NCBI GenBank assembly: GCA_963678705.1
Contig: OY783220.1
Location: 13,041,001-13,105,000 of the forward strand
Reading direction: 5' to 3'
From: Panorpa germanica
Taxonomy: Eukaryota > Arthropoda > Insecta > Mecoptera > Panorpidae
Length of the DNA: 64,000 nucleotides
Below the pieces are notes generated by a model. That model had not been told where the DNA came from, ran no database searches, and worked only from the letters and a program-made list of their open reading frames with translations. Shown in pieces: positions 21,529-35,075 of this stretch (positions within the stretch are counted from its first letter, which is position 1; every line of letters begins with the position of its first letter). Made by a program: the position numbers and the translations under genes.

Positions 21529-24500
21529 TGCTTTCTCTTATTTCGTTTTATTTGATTACGTAAGGAATGATAGATATGTTTCGTCTGATGCCTTGACCTA
21601 GTGCTCTATCTTATGAATATGTCGGAGTTTGCTGTAAGAGTGATCTTAATCCATCTTTGTCTATTATCAGCGCCGGATGCGGACCTGTGGACGCTTATAT
21701 TACTCGTACGTTTGCGGCAGTTTTTAAATTATGTACTAATAAATAAAATACTAACAAATTCATGTCCTATAAACGGTAACTACATGTATGTAAAGCGTAA
21801 CGCGTTGACAACAAACAACAACCCCCTGACACGTCATCAGCAGTGTTAAGGAGGGATGAAGGGGAGGGGGGAAGGGCTAGAACCACGGATATGCGCCATA
21901 ATGGAATAAATTTTATTGTACAAAAGAATCTGAATGTTTTATTCATAGTGCCTTTTCTAATATTTGTGTGTATGAATTTTCCATTCGAAAAAGGTTTTTC
22001 TATTTATGATAATATTTTCAAAGTATTGAAAAGATATTGTATTGAATGGTGACGTAGAATTTGAATAGTTCCGCGCTCCACATAAAGATGGCGTTAATAT
22101 TTTAAGCATTTAATGAAGTTCCACAATAAGCTTAATCAGAAACATACTCTGTATAAGGCGGATTATTCGATTTCTTTTAAAGCTGTTACGAGTATTATTT
22201 AGGAGAAAATAAATTAGGATTTAATATTTTTAAAATTCACATATTGTATACTGATAAAGATTTTGTTGCTTGTTTTTATGTTTGTAACATTTACTCATGC
22301 TTGAAGATTATATATTGGGGTTATCAAATATGAACCACGCTTAGTCTGGACCTATTAATCATTCTGTTGAGTGATCAAATTGACATTTAGTTTTACAATA
22401 GTTCCTCTCGCGTTATGATATTTTCAAGTTTAAGTGCCGTGTTTCATAGAGTCAAAATTTGTGTTTGGTTCCGCGATATCTGAAGAGGAGTGCTAAACTT
22501 GAGGTTTTCTTTTTAAATATCTTAAAACAATTATGTATAAGTTTAAGAAATTATTAACAGAGATCTCAAACGTACAAGTATTATTACAGTCCCCCTTATT
22601 CTAAATAAAAAAGAAAACAAATTACTATAACACAAGAATATTGGCATAGATAAACTCTTAAAAGTATAATTAATAAATGCAATTTCTTTTTTCGATTTTT
22701 TTTAAATCTCAGAATGGTCTAACCTCAAAATACATACACATATGACCATATTTCTTCTATAAAATGTATTTTATATACATTTAATGTATCGATTCCCCGA
22801 AAACCACTTCACAAAGGTTAAAAGCTTTCACCTTCAAAATATAATTTTACAACCTTCCTTTAAAACATTGTTTTATCCGAATAAATGGAGCAACTATGTT
22901 TTCCACATGTTAAAATGTTTGCCGTTATATTAGGAGTGTGTGAATAAAAATAATATGTTTGAAGTAGAGTAGAAGAAACATTTAGGCAGTGAATAATTGT
23001 CCTTAATTTTAAGTATACACTGTCGTCGCTTCGTTCTCTGTACTTTTAATGTTAAATAAACAACAGTCTGAGCTATGAGATTACAAAGAGTAGTCCCACC
23101 CACGTTTAGTAATTTGCTTTTAATATTCTAATGTAAATATTAGTTTAGCAAAAAAATGTTATTAAAGAAATTAAATTAACGATAAAGTATTTTGTTTGTT
23201 GTTTAAATCAGTAACTAAATTATGTGGAATGATAATCAATTAGTTTATATATTAGACTATTATTTAAGATACTGTCCCATCACTTGTCACTTCTTTTTGC
23301 CCTTAATTCATACCTGTCTTTTATAAAATAAAAAAAAGTTGTCGGTTTTTAATATAAGTATTCAGAAATAAATTTGTATGTATAGGAAATTATGAAAGGC
23401 TTTAGTATATGTAAATATTGATGAATTCCATCAGAAAAACATTTTATTAACTGTCAATACACGTATCGTCCTCGTACCTCAACGTAATAATATTAAAAAA
23501 CATTGAAGCGAAAAGAAATTATTATTTACATACAGTAAAAGATTCTATTCAGCCGAGAATCGAACCATTTCAGCGAAAGAGTTGTTTTTATGCTTTCAAT
23601 TAATTATTTCTAATTAGTTAATGTATTACGAAAGAAAAAAATTATTTTTATCTCTTTGTAACCATTTATAAATGCCCTTGTAATACTTTCAACCAGGTCG
23701 CCTGGACAACAAGCAACACTTTATACATCGTATGCTTTATTTAGATTATTTTTCGATGACATTTCAATAGTTTTTTATTTTACAAAATATTTTATAACAA
23801 TACTGTAACAATAAATATTATAGCAACAGTAAAAATAATGATTGCATATGAGTTTTATATAAAATACAGAAATAAATGTAAATCGTTTTTATTAAAAGCT
23901 ATAATACTCACATTCATTTCCGGATGTATTACAATGGGATTTCAAATATATTTGTATATTTCAGGCTTTGGAGTTGAATTAAATTTGCTGTGTGTTATTA
24001 GGTATTAAAAGTGTCTACCAAACTGTATGCATAGCGCAGTGAATAACAGATTAAAGCGAGTTTGTTACCAACTAAAACCGCACCGGCAACATCTAAATCG
24101 AGAAAATATTCCGCCGGGAATCGACTAAAATACTAATCTAACATTTATTAAACAATTAATACTAATTATGAAAAGTATCTCTGCTCTGCTGGTGATATCT
24201 TTTATAAATTTTGTTCGTGTTCAATTACGCATTATGTAAATGGTGTATTCACTGTCACCTATATATCAGGGGTTTACGTGCTCATCTATCAAAATTGAAA
24301 AAGTTTTACAATTTTAAGTTGACGGTGACATAATAAACATGTAATCAAAAATGACGCGCTTATTTGACGTATAATCACTGATTGACGATTAAAATTCTTT
24401 GACGTCGTTCATCACTTATCTACCGTCGCGTTAAACAGAGCGAAAGTGTTACAAGTTAAACTGAACGATGCCGCTGTATTATAAAAGTGTTTTTTAATTG

Positions 24501-25454
24501 AACGGTCAACACTATATATTTATGCTTAAAAACAAACTGCAGTAGTAGGAGGGAGTATTCTACGGAGGTAGTATTTACGTAAAAATTACATTAGTGTATG
24601 TAAATGTAGTGTTACTAGAACATTAAATATACATTAGTATTGTTATTTATTTTAATGTTTACCATTTGGCACTACATTCTTGTAACTTAACTCATTTATT
24701 TACATGTCATTGTGCTTCATTCAATTTTTATCCTTATTATATCTAAATATTCTCACTCCTTCCAAAAGAAAAAAGAAATTATTCTTATAAAAATAAAAAC
24801 AAAACTGCTACTGCTACTGCTTCGGTCCTCCTGTTTCTACTCTGCCATTCCTTCTCTTCCTGCACATAACTATGGTAACTTTACATTAGGAGCAGTAAAA
24901 CGGTATGACAAATTTATGAAAAATAGTGGAAGGAGCCCCAGGTTGGTATAAAACAATATATTTCTCCCGCACCGGCTCTGGATTTTAGTGAATAGTAAAA
25001 TGAAAGTTTCAATATAGCAGAGAATGTCTCTTTATTAAATCCTTTACTTTAATATCAACTTAATTCGATAAGTCGTCTTTGTGCGCTTCAATATATGTTC
25101 TTTATTCCAAAGATTAAATTGATAAGAGCCCTATAATATCCTACTTTCCAGAACAGATAGTTGGAGTATACTTCTGATTAGTTCGAGTATAAACCTCTTG
25201 ATACATATATGAAAATACTCGTATATTAAAAATCTAATCTTCATGGGTTAGTAATTTTTTATCAAACTATATTAAAAAATAGAATGAAGCACTAGAGACG
25301 TCAAAAGGTATTATAGATCAGTAAAATAAGATGATTTAAAAGGTACATCTCGGAAGGAAAGGTACAAAGCTGACGTTCTGAAGACTGCCTAAAAAGTCTC
25401 CTATAGTCTTATCTTATAAGTGCCAGAAATGAGTGAAACCACTATACCTTTCAC
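21529..25454. other. Intergenic, no gene or repeat recognised
   Basis: About 3.9 kb of A+T-rich sequence. It has a short purine-rich stretch at about 21847-21878 and a G+C-richer patch near 24415-24480. Open frames here are short and of poor composition. No coding exon with splice signals could be supported. Confidence 0.5.
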
Positions 25455-26088
25455 CAGAGATGTGCACAAATGCTTTTCAAAAGCATTTAAATACAAAATG
25501 CAAAATACGTATTTTAAAAATGCTTTTGAGAAAATAGAATACTCTTAATGTTACTAATATAAATGTTATTTTTTGTAATAATTATGAGAATTCTCTTTGA
25601 TAAAGACCTACTTCGTTTTGAAACATTTTTGTTTCATAAAAATACTACCTAGAATTTTAAAAAATAGCAAAAGTAAGGGTTTTATTACGGTATTTAGGTA
25701 CGTTAAAATTACAATACATTTAGTACACTCGTGTCTAAATAATGTCAAGTTATGAATGAAAATATATAAATGTTGGATGTCGCATGTGGGAGTAGTAGGG
25801 GGTATTTATAAGACAATTGTGCAGATATTTTTAGATTATAGATGGTGCTAATGTTGGTGGGGTTTTAAGTTTATATTCAAAAAATAATATTTACTGATTA
25901 ACACTATGAAGTAACAAAAATGAAAAAAGTATTTTGTATTTTCCAAATAGGAAATAGGTTTGTAAAAGTTTTCAAATAAAATATAAAATTCTATACTCTT
26001 AAAAGATATTTAAATACAAAATAGAAAATAGGTATTTATAGGTAATAGGTTATTTTGAGTATATGTATTTGAAAAACGCACATCTCTG
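25455..26088. mobile_element. hAT-type nonautonomous element, 634 bp, perfect target duplication
   Basis: Terminal inverted repeat CAGAGATGTGC (left) and GCACATCTCTG (right). A perfect 8-bp duplication CCTTTCAC occurs at 25447-25454 and 26089-26096. Subterminal palindromes such as AAATGCTTTTCAAAAGCATT lie near the left end. The interior is A+T-rich with no transposase frame. Confidence 0.92.
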
Positions 26089-26940
26089 CCTTTCACAATA
26101 CAATCGATGAATAAGTTGATGCGAACTGCAATTGAAGTGACGGTAACGTTACATAGCAAACCATTTCACCAAATTGTTAGTGCTGTCTCTGTTTATTCAA
26201 TGTATTCAAATATAGTTGTCTCTATATATTGCATACACCATTGAAAAAATAATATAAAAGATCGTATTTTGATTATTAACGAAAGAAGCACGTACAGTTT
26301 TCTCCCAAGATATATGTCCTTTTAAAACAACATCTCTGAACATTTTTCCGGATCAAATTAAACTGCGAAATAAAAAATTATCACGGCTCGAGTTACAGAA
26401 ACGGGAGTCGTGAAGGATAAAAGAGAGAGAGGAGTGAAGAGTGTACATATTTGGGGGACAAAGAGAAGATGAGTTCATTTTCACAAACTGCCCGTCAACC
26501 AGGAGGATAGGTGAATCGTGTTTCGTTGATGATATTTTAACAGCTGTCAAATTTCACGTCGCTGTAATGATTATATTACACCGCTCGTTGTAGAATTATG
26601 ATCGGATGGATGTTGCTCTGCTAAGTGGTTTGCTCACCTCGGGATTGGTGAGCCACTACCTATGGTGACTCCATTATCTAAAAAACATAAAATGTACAAA
26701 AAATGTGAATGAAATGTTCAAGCAAACAAATTGTCAAGCTTAATATAATCGTATCGCGAATTAGTTCGACCCTCTAGCTTTATTGATAACTTGCAATTCT
26801 CAATGGATAAAGTGTACTGAGAGCAGAACTGATCCAAGTGACAGATCAGGCAGACCATGGTCCAGAACACCAATTTACAAGTTCTATAATCAATAATAAT
26901 TTGAAAACACAATGGTTTTGTTGGTCAATCTCAACTTTAC

Positions 26941-27897
26941 GTAAGGTTTCAACTTTTTTTTTTCAATTTTCATTTTTTTTTTATTTATTTATATTATTGT
27001 ACAACATATTAAGTTTATTGTGTAAAAATTTGAAGTCGATTGGAGTAAAACTGTTGAAGATATAGAGTTTTAAGTCTGCACCTCTCTAGTCTGCTTTCAA
27101 GTTAATTTTAAACTTTTAAATGCGGTTTCTCACACATAGCTTTTTCAGAGTCGGTGTCCTCTCTAGCTCAAAATCTACTTGACCGATTCTTTAGAAATTT
27201 TGCACACTCTTTCTTTACATAATTGCCGAGGTAACGCTGTCGAGTTTTTTTAAATTTTTTAATATTAACGTATTTTAAAATAACAAAGTTTCTGATTTTT
27301 TTCATGAAAAATCGGTATTTTGACTTTTCTTCTTCTTCAGTGGCTCGACAGCCCTCGTAACAAGGTTTTTATCACGGAGTGGAGTTGTTAGCCCCACGCC
27401 CAACCCCTAACCTGGAGGACCAGTCCCCTGATATAACCCTCAGGGGCAGGGTGCCCGGCTATACCCCCAGGCACTGGGTACCCATTTTAGTCGCCTCTTA
27501 CGACATGCATGAGCAACATTGGGACTATTCTTTCACACCCGGTCACCACTCGGGAAAATTTTGACTTTTAAGTTCTGTAAAAAATTGAAAAAATTCGACA
27601 ACGTTACCTGCAGAAACTTATCAACTAATGAAATCATTTTGGTTTTTCGATTTCAGAAAATCCAGTGATGAGTTATGAGTGGCACCGCAATGTTACTTTT
27701 TTTTGTGACATCTGCGGAGATTCGCTGTCAATGCTTCATTTCTTGATATTTAAGTATGAAAATTTCACAAAGTATTCTTCAAATGTCATTTTATCATGTA
27801 GTAATTATAGAAATAATTATATATTAACTGTGTCGTCAAAAATCATTATCGAAAATATGCTTCTTTTTTATCGTTTTGACCTTACCCCGCCCCTTAA
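26941..27897. mobile_element. TTAA-flanked foldback element, copy 1 (with nested SINE)
   Basis: The right end TTTGACCTTACCCCGCCCC is followed by TTAA at 27894-27897. The left end is degraded (GTAAGGTTTCAAC at 26941). The interior has the family hairpin (GAGGTAACGCTGTCGA near 27229; its reverse TCGACAACGTTACCT near 27595). A SINE is inserted at 27329-27557. The small open frame 27665-27901 belongs to the element and recurs in the copy at 63329. Confidence 0.75.
27329..27557 (-). mobile_element. tRNA-derived SINE, 5'-truncated, nested copy
   Basis: Same sequence as the SINEs at 40837 and 58187 but lacking the tRNA-like head. Flanked by a perfect 12-bp duplication ATTTTGACTTTT (27317-27328 and 27558-27569). 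Read on the minus strand it ends in GAA repeats. It inserted into the TTAA-flanked element and so is younger than that copy. Confidence 0.9.
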
Positions 27898-30800
27898 TTA
27901 AAGTTTGAAGTCTCCTATAAGACCCTTTAACTTTCTAAATTTTGAACGAATCGACTTAAAATTATCAAAATGATTAATATATTTAAAATAAGTCTTTCGG
28001 TTTTAATTTTCCCTCATCCGTTTGTTCTAACAAATTCATAAATTGTATAGTTTGCTTATGTACTGCTTTTATATTTCACAGATTTTCTTATTTGAAAATA
28101 CTATGAATAAAATATTACATTGGGTTTATTTTGATCCATATTTTACGGAAAAAGATAACGAGATTTTGAAAGTAAATATATAAAATTACCATATAGAAAT
28201 GGCAAAGGAAGGAAAATGCTATTACGTATTGTGTTACCATTGATGGAAATTTCGCTAAAGCTTTTAAACTTGACCTTGATTGATTTATTTTAAGATATAA
28301 TATTAGTATACTCGTATATATAAATTAATGAGATATATAATTAACTTATATAGAAGTTTAACTTGATAAAAGTTCGGTTCTGTTCCTTACCAACACAAAG
28401 CTCTTTCCACAAAGGAATGCAAATTAGAATCACTTTTAATTGCGATATTGTTTTATTAATTATACTGAATAATGTGAAAGATGTATTTAAAGAATTCTGA
28501 CAACGTAATTACTTTTAAAAGAAATCTGTAATTAATAATATTTACAACCCTTATTAAATTACGAACTGTGTTTAATGTTTGGGAGCTTCCGCGTTTTACC
28601 GCACAGGAACCAGCGCTGTTTGTTGATGTTGGAGTAATTAATATTGATCTAACGTCTGCGGGTTTCAAAGTACATATATGTTTAAATTATATTTAATGCC
28701 GGGCTAAAACGATTGTAGATTACGGGTCTAGTCCAGCTCAAGAATCTCGAGAGTAAAGTAACTTAAGGCTAAAGTGTGATTTGATTTTAAAGTACTAGAA
28801 ACTTAAAGATGACTAAAATCCATAAATTTTAACCCGGAACTATACATACGGGCATTATAGGATTTGATTTATATATACTTCCTCAACAACAACTATAAAC
28901 CGGAAAGCTAGAAAGCTCAAAAGCTTCTTGCTGTTATTTACTGTTATTATTCCGTAGTAGCTAACACTGTAGGAGCAATACAAGATATATTTTTTGTACA
29001 GAATTTAGGTATAAAGTGTGTAACACATCATGGACAAATATATTTTATAGATAGTACTAACCATCATTAAATATGTGACAAAATTTCATAACTTTCCGAT
29101 TATTACTTTAAAAGTTACAGTAGTTTCAGTGAAGCTACTTTTCAATTTTCAAAACAATGGAAAAATCTGAATTTCGTGTGTTGATAAAGCATTGTTTTTT
29201 AATAGAGTATTTTCCATGAAACTGTATTGATATTGCTGTTTCTACCACCCTGTATATATCACACAATTTAACACGAATTTTCCTTTTATTCATCTAACAA
29301 TTATAAATTATTTATGTAATAAACTGTCTCGTGTTTTAATTAAATAGAAATATTTTACGGGATTCTTGCCCGTGCCCCAGGAGTTCGACTAGAATGTCTT
29401 CTAACTTCCAACGTAGCACTAATTGTAGGTAAAATCTCCTTAAATAAATTATAATCCCTTTTAATGTAGTTTAAATAACATAAAGAACAATGAGAAAGAA
29501 AATTGCATGGAAAATAAAACACAATGCAAACTTTGCTATGGCTGTTGGTTTGGAAGTTAGCAGGCTGTGTCGACGGTTCGAAACGAGAAGCGATGTTCTA
29601 CCACATAATGTTTAGAGCTATTACCTGATTAAAAATATAGCGAGGGAAAAATAAACTCGGCGCGGTGAAATACGAAACGTTATTAAGCGATTTTACGGTA
29701 ATAAATTACTGTCGTTAGTTTTAGCGTCGTTGTATTATGGACGTCGAAACGCGGCGCGGAGAGCAAAAGCGTCGCGGTTTGTAAGCTATATAAGAAGCAT
29801 CCCCCGTTGTGATTGTTGGTTTTCTGGTTACTACTTTTGTCTTTAAAAATTCAATCTTAATAAATAAAATTTTATGACACTGTATTTTAGGTTGCTAATG
29901 GTTCCTATGATCTGGAACTTTGTCACAGTTCACAGAAGCAGAAAAATAGGTTAGCAAACGTTGTATATTAGGTTAATTGTTGATGTCACAGATAGATAAA
30001 CCTAAAATACACATATTCCAATGATCCCCGCGGTCCAAACTGTTGGGTACCAATTGTTGTCGCAGGTAAATATCATAATGCAATTTAAATCTGATAAATT
30101 CAATTAAGTGTAGAACTTGGAACTGCTGGGGGAGTTGAACAGCTCTTCTTCACCGTGTTCTCTTTGAGTTCTACGGTAAAACGTTTTTATTTTTATGACA
30201 TACTGAAATATTATTAGATAAAAATCATGTTGATATTAGAGCGTTCATTTCATCTGTCTAGACCCAAGTTACAAACCCCCAAGGATTCCAACGAAGGACC
30301 ATACTTCACTCATTCTGTCAATTCGACGTCATTTTATTTGAACCAACTCTTTTATGTTTTTTGTAAATAGAAAATGAAATATTTATAATGATTTTCTAAA
30401 ACTAATAACGTTGGAAAATTGTCATTTTCTCTATTTATTCATTTTTTGTTAAGAAAGAATTTTCAATGAGACGTTAGATTTTAATCTGTGTCACTCAGAT
30501 TTTCTACAAGAAAATTATGAGGAAAATTTCACGTTGTCAAGGAGGAGGCACATTGCTTGGATTGATTGGATGGAGGAGAGGGGGCAAGGATGGACTGAGT
30601 GGAGGGAGCACCCAGGGTAAGTTACTCTTTTATGGTCAGATCTCTATTGATCAGTTTTTAAATATGATATGACTCAATATTGAACTGGACGACCGAAATA
30701 TTCCATTTAGCGGGTGTATATAAAATGAAGGTGTATGCGTTAAAATAAATGGTACATACAAGTGCGCGTGTATGTGAGGGTGTATTATATATAAACGAAC

Positions 30801-32783
30801 ATCAAATGATTTTTATGAACAATAAAAATCCCTCACACGAGTTCCATGGAGTATACGGATAAACATGGCGGTGATATTTAATTTTAATCTCCTTGTCGTA
30901 TGAAGTGGTGTATTGTGTTCACAGATTATTATATTTACTCTTTGTGCTTGTAATTAAAAACTGAATAAAACTCAAAAATTATTGAACAGCATCCAATAAG
31001 CTATAACGCGTTCAATTCAAAAAATAATCTGATAAATTGCTTTTAGTTAGATCCACAATTCAAATAGAAATTGGTGTATAAAAAAATCTGATAACATTTT
31101 TAGTGACTGAAAAATTCTCCTTATTTATTTGAATTAAGTTTTAAACCAGCAAACTTCGTGTTTCCATTCGCCAGGATCGCACCGATCTAGCTCCCTTTTT
31201 GACCCATTTTTAGTGGTGTTATTGTCAAAACTTCAACAGATCTAGTACAGTATTGCATACATAACATCACCTTATGAATCTTGGATTTCGTATGTCTTAA
31301 CACCAGTCTACAGTTCCATCTATTATACCTATCGCAATAATTTTATTTTTCTAAGAAGTAATATTCATTAATAATACTCGTAAGTAAACATGGCTAGACA
31401 GATAGCTTAAGTACTTAAGAAAGTACTCTTTTAAATTATAATGAAGAACAAAACGGAAAACAAACAAACTTTTCAAGATTCAGTGATGTTTGATGTTTTA
31501 TATTGACACTAGCGTCGCGCCTCGGTGCTCTTGGAAACATAATTGAATCCTTCTTTAGTATTGTTTGACTTAAAAACACCTTACAAAAATATAATCATCT
31601 TTGAAATGTTACTTAAGTTTAATTGATATTTCTATTACTTCCCGAGTCGAAATTTTAGACCTATCGTGATCCTAAAAGGAATCTTTACTCCTCTTTTCAT
31701 ACTAAATACAGTAAAGTAAACCTCGTCTAGTCCTAAACATTATTATATGACCCTCCCTTGGACCTAAACGAAATCATGATCCTATCGTCTTATATGTAAT
31801 TATAAAAACCTTATATAGAATTCTGATTAATCCAATTGGCTTAGGTGCAATTCATTATTAGGGGGAGGTACTTAATCCGGCACTGGTTGTGTTACACATT
31901 ACATATAGAATGATCAGATGAATGGAATATTCCACAAATTGTCGGGTAAACAATCTATTGTTTCTTTTATAATAATTTGTTTACGGGAATGAACTTTTAC
32001 ATATGGCTGGCTTCATTTATTCATCCCCTATGTGACTTTTCAGGAACAAAACAAAAGTAATAAAGCAATTGTTTTCGAAATTACATTATGATGAACAAAA
32101 GTTTTAAGCTCCAAGAATAAAGTTAAAACGCCACCTGTTTGGAAAGTGTTCCTCACTCCCTCTCTCTCTTTACCCCTTCTTTGCTTCTAGACTACAGAGA
32201 CTGAAATAAAAATGTCTAAACTAAAACGATGAATTGGATCAAGTGCTAAAGTTCAGAGTAAGTGAACAAGTGACTGACAGGTGGAAAACTTGGGAAATGG
32301 TGTTGCATAAGTAACGGGTCTGTACTGGTATCGTGAAATTACATTAAGTACTGATGGAAGTTTTTAGTTTGCATCGATCGTAAGAGTTTGAACACCTGAA
32401 GGTTATTTTAATAGCAAGAGTTCTTTTGTCGATTTAGCGTAAGTCAATAGAACATAGGGAGCAAGGGAACTATTTAAAAGTGTTTTTTGTACTTTATCAT
32501 GAAATAAAGTTAACTTTAAAATGTTTTTTTTATTGGTGCTGGTAATTTGCTAAACAGTTTAGGCACAAATTTGAGAATTGTAAGTAATTGCGGCAAGTTT
32601 TCGGACTAATTTGGATCAATTTTCATGATTTAGGCTCCTTAGCAGTGAGTCCACATAAAATCATATAGGTCACCAGATAAAAATAGTTATTGTCAATCTG
32701 ATAGAGCACTCAATTTCCTACAATTCACGTTAAATCTGTAAGGGAATTAAAGAAGGAACAAGAGGCACATGTAAGAGTAACTA
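27898..32783. other. Intergenic, mostly featureless
   Basis: About 4.9 kb, A+T-rich. The only distinct patch is 29,690-29,830, which is CG-rich locally and carries TATATAAG (listed separately). No coding exon or repeat family could be supported elsewhere in it. Confidence 0.45.
29690..29830 (+). promoter_or_regulatory. Promoter-like island with TATA box
   Basis: A locally CG-rich patch (GACGTCGAAACGCGGCGCGG and GCGTCGCGG) is followed by TATATAAG at about 29786-29793 and a G/C-containing stretch 25-30 bp downstream. In an A+T-rich desert this resembles a core promoter reading to the right, but no downstream coding exon is visible within the window. Confidence 0.3.
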
Positions 32784-33003
32784 TACCCAGTAAACAATTT
32801 GGTGAAGTGTCCTGTTTTGTGACGTTTCTATGAATACAGCACTTATAGTTCGCATCAACTTTATCTTCATTTGTATTTCGACAGGTGGAGTGGTTTCGTC
32901 ATTTGTAGCCGATAAAATTAACTGTAAACAAACTCTTTCATGACAGAAAAATCAGACACAACTTCAAAATGATGCCAAAGTGACTCCAAACTGTTAACTG
33001 GTA
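32784..33003. mobile_element. CCCAGTAAACA-family MITE, copy C
   Basis: Starts TACCCAGTAAACAATTTGG and ends CCAAACTGTTAACTGG, a mutated form of the family ends. The interior matches copy D at 37828 (GTTTTGTGACGTTTCTAT and GACAGGTGGAGTGG). No convincing target duplication. Confidence 0.75.
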
Positions 33004-33909
33004 GGGTGTTTCTGATATTTTTTTTGGAAACACTTACAAGCCAAGACAATAAGAATAACTTAATGCCCAAATGGTAGAGAATTTTTCTGTTTCAAATGCG
33101 ATAGCTGTCATAAAAAGTTATTTAGATAGCGAATCAGCTTTCACTTTTAAAGCAGCTATTGTTCCCAATTTCTTCTGGTGCTACCCAATTTTGAAAAGAG
33201 ATTATTCAAGGCTCCGAACAAGGCATAGGACAGGATTCAATGAATTGAAATTGCGTACAAATCTTTTGTAACGTGTTTGTAACGAGGTTCTATTATAGTA
33301 ACAATATTTTTATATTGAATAAGAACGGAACACTAAACTTCTTAACAAAGCTCTGTGTAAATTAATGGCACCATTAAAGCCATTATAATCCCATCACTCC
33401 CCATACCCCACTCTACTACTCCTCTCAGTGGGAGACAATCACAGGTTGTCTGGCTGGCGAAGTACACAGTTGAAAGTAAAGTTGTATTGTAAATGCCGCG
33501 ATTCAATTAAAATATCTGTTACAGATAAACGGCTGTCTGCTTTTCTTAATGTTATTTGAGGAAAATTTCCAGGAAAACAATTTAGCTCTAAAGGACTCAG
33601 AGATTTGTATCTATTTAAAAAAAAAAATTATATAAAAAGGAATAACTCATGCGACAAGAAAATTTGTTTTTATAAAATATAATTATTTATTAAAGATATT
33701 TACGCATCTGAAATCTTTAAACATATCTAACGCAGTTTGTTCATTACTTTATATACTGTTGACTATCTTAAGCGGGGTTCTCACGAGGCGATTTGTACCT
33801 CGTGTACCTAAATCTGTTTTAGTACACTCAAGAAATGTGTGTCTTTAGATCTGTTTCAATTTCAAATATTAAACTGATGCTTGTGCGTCAGTTCGTATTG
33901 ATGCGTCCA

Positions 33910-34215
33910 GCAGAATTTCACATTTGCATGTGTGCGATCAGGTGTATGGAACACAGGCTGACATAGATGTATAGAACACTAACTGACAACCCTAACAATG
34001 CATTCGGACTACCAACATTCAAACAAGCTTCAGAAGCTGGCAGCCTGTCATATCGTATGAGGATTAGGGGTGAACATCCGTGCTTTTGCATTATCCTCGC
34101 TGCATTTCGAGAGCTTCCTGTGGGTCTGGACTGTCTAGTCCTTGACCGCAGTCCATTCGACATTCGAATTAAAGTTTCTGTCGAGTCTATTGTCGTTATC
34201 GCACAGACGTGACGA
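33910..34215. other. Locally G+C-richer block open on both strands
   Basis: About 300 bp of more balanced composition within A+T-rich DNA. A frame on each strand is free of stops for roughly 245 bp (33967-34212 plus; 33918-34163 minus). The translations match no family I know and neither has splice context. Could be an old repeat or an exon fragment. Confidence 0.25.
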
Positions 34216-34381
34216 CGAAGTTTAGTTGGCTTTTGTTACAGACGACAATACATATCAGAATGTTGTAGTTACAGTACATATAAGTAGAGACATTACCACA
34301 TTAACGCACTTGACTTATTGACAGATATGTTGTGTCAAACCTCCACTGTAAGAAAATATTATTTGCAAAATGTGCTTTAAG

Positions 34382-35075
34382 AGGGGAGGAGGGTGTGTAA
34401 GATTTCAACTTTTTTTTATTTATTTATATTATTGTACAACATATTAAGTTTATTGTGTAAAAATTTGAAGTCGATTGTAGTAAAACTGTCGGAGATATAG
34501 AGTTTTAAGTCTTCACCTCTCTGGTTTGCTTTCGTATTACTTTGAAACTTTTAAATGCGGTTTCTCACACTTAGCTTTTTCAGAGTCGGTGTCCTCTCTA
34601 GCTCAAAATATACTGGACCGATTCTTATGAAATTTTGCACACTCTTTCTTCACACAAACACCGAGGTAACGCTGTCGACATGTTTAAAAAAATTTATTTT
34701 AACGTATTTTAAAGTAAAAAATTTCTGATTTCTTCCATGAGAAATCGGTATTTTGACTTTTAAGTGCTGTAAATTAAAAAATCAATAAAAGAAGAAAAAC
34801 TCGACAGCGTTACCTACAGAAACTTATCAACTAATGAAATCATTTTGGTTTTTCGATTTCAGAAAATCCAGTGATGAGTTATGAGGTATTGTGCCATCTG
34901 CGGAGATGAAATCTTGATGACGTCTTGACATTTATTTATGAAAATTTCACAAAGTATTCTTCAAATGTCGCTTTATCAAGTAGTAATTATAGAAATAATT
35001 ATATATTAATTGTCTCGTCAAAAAACATTATCGAAAATATGCTTCTTCTTTATCGTTTTGACCTTTTGACAAATA
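34382..35075. mobile_element. TTAA-flanked foldback element, copy 2
   Basis: The left end is around TTAAGAGGGGAGGAGGGTG (34378). The interior is collinear with copies 1 and 3: TTTCAGAGTCGGTGTCCTCT, GAGGTAACGCTGTCGA, TCGACAGCGTTACCT. The right terminal G/C-rich repeat is missing and the middle of the small open frame is rearranged, so this copy is decayed. Confidence 0.75.

Noticed and set aside
27379-27564. Apparent conserved protein MELLAPRPTPNLEDQSPD..., repeated at 40949 and 58147
   Set aside because: All three lie within copies of the same tRNA-derived SINE and simply reflect SINE sequence similarity; the frame is antisense to the SINE.
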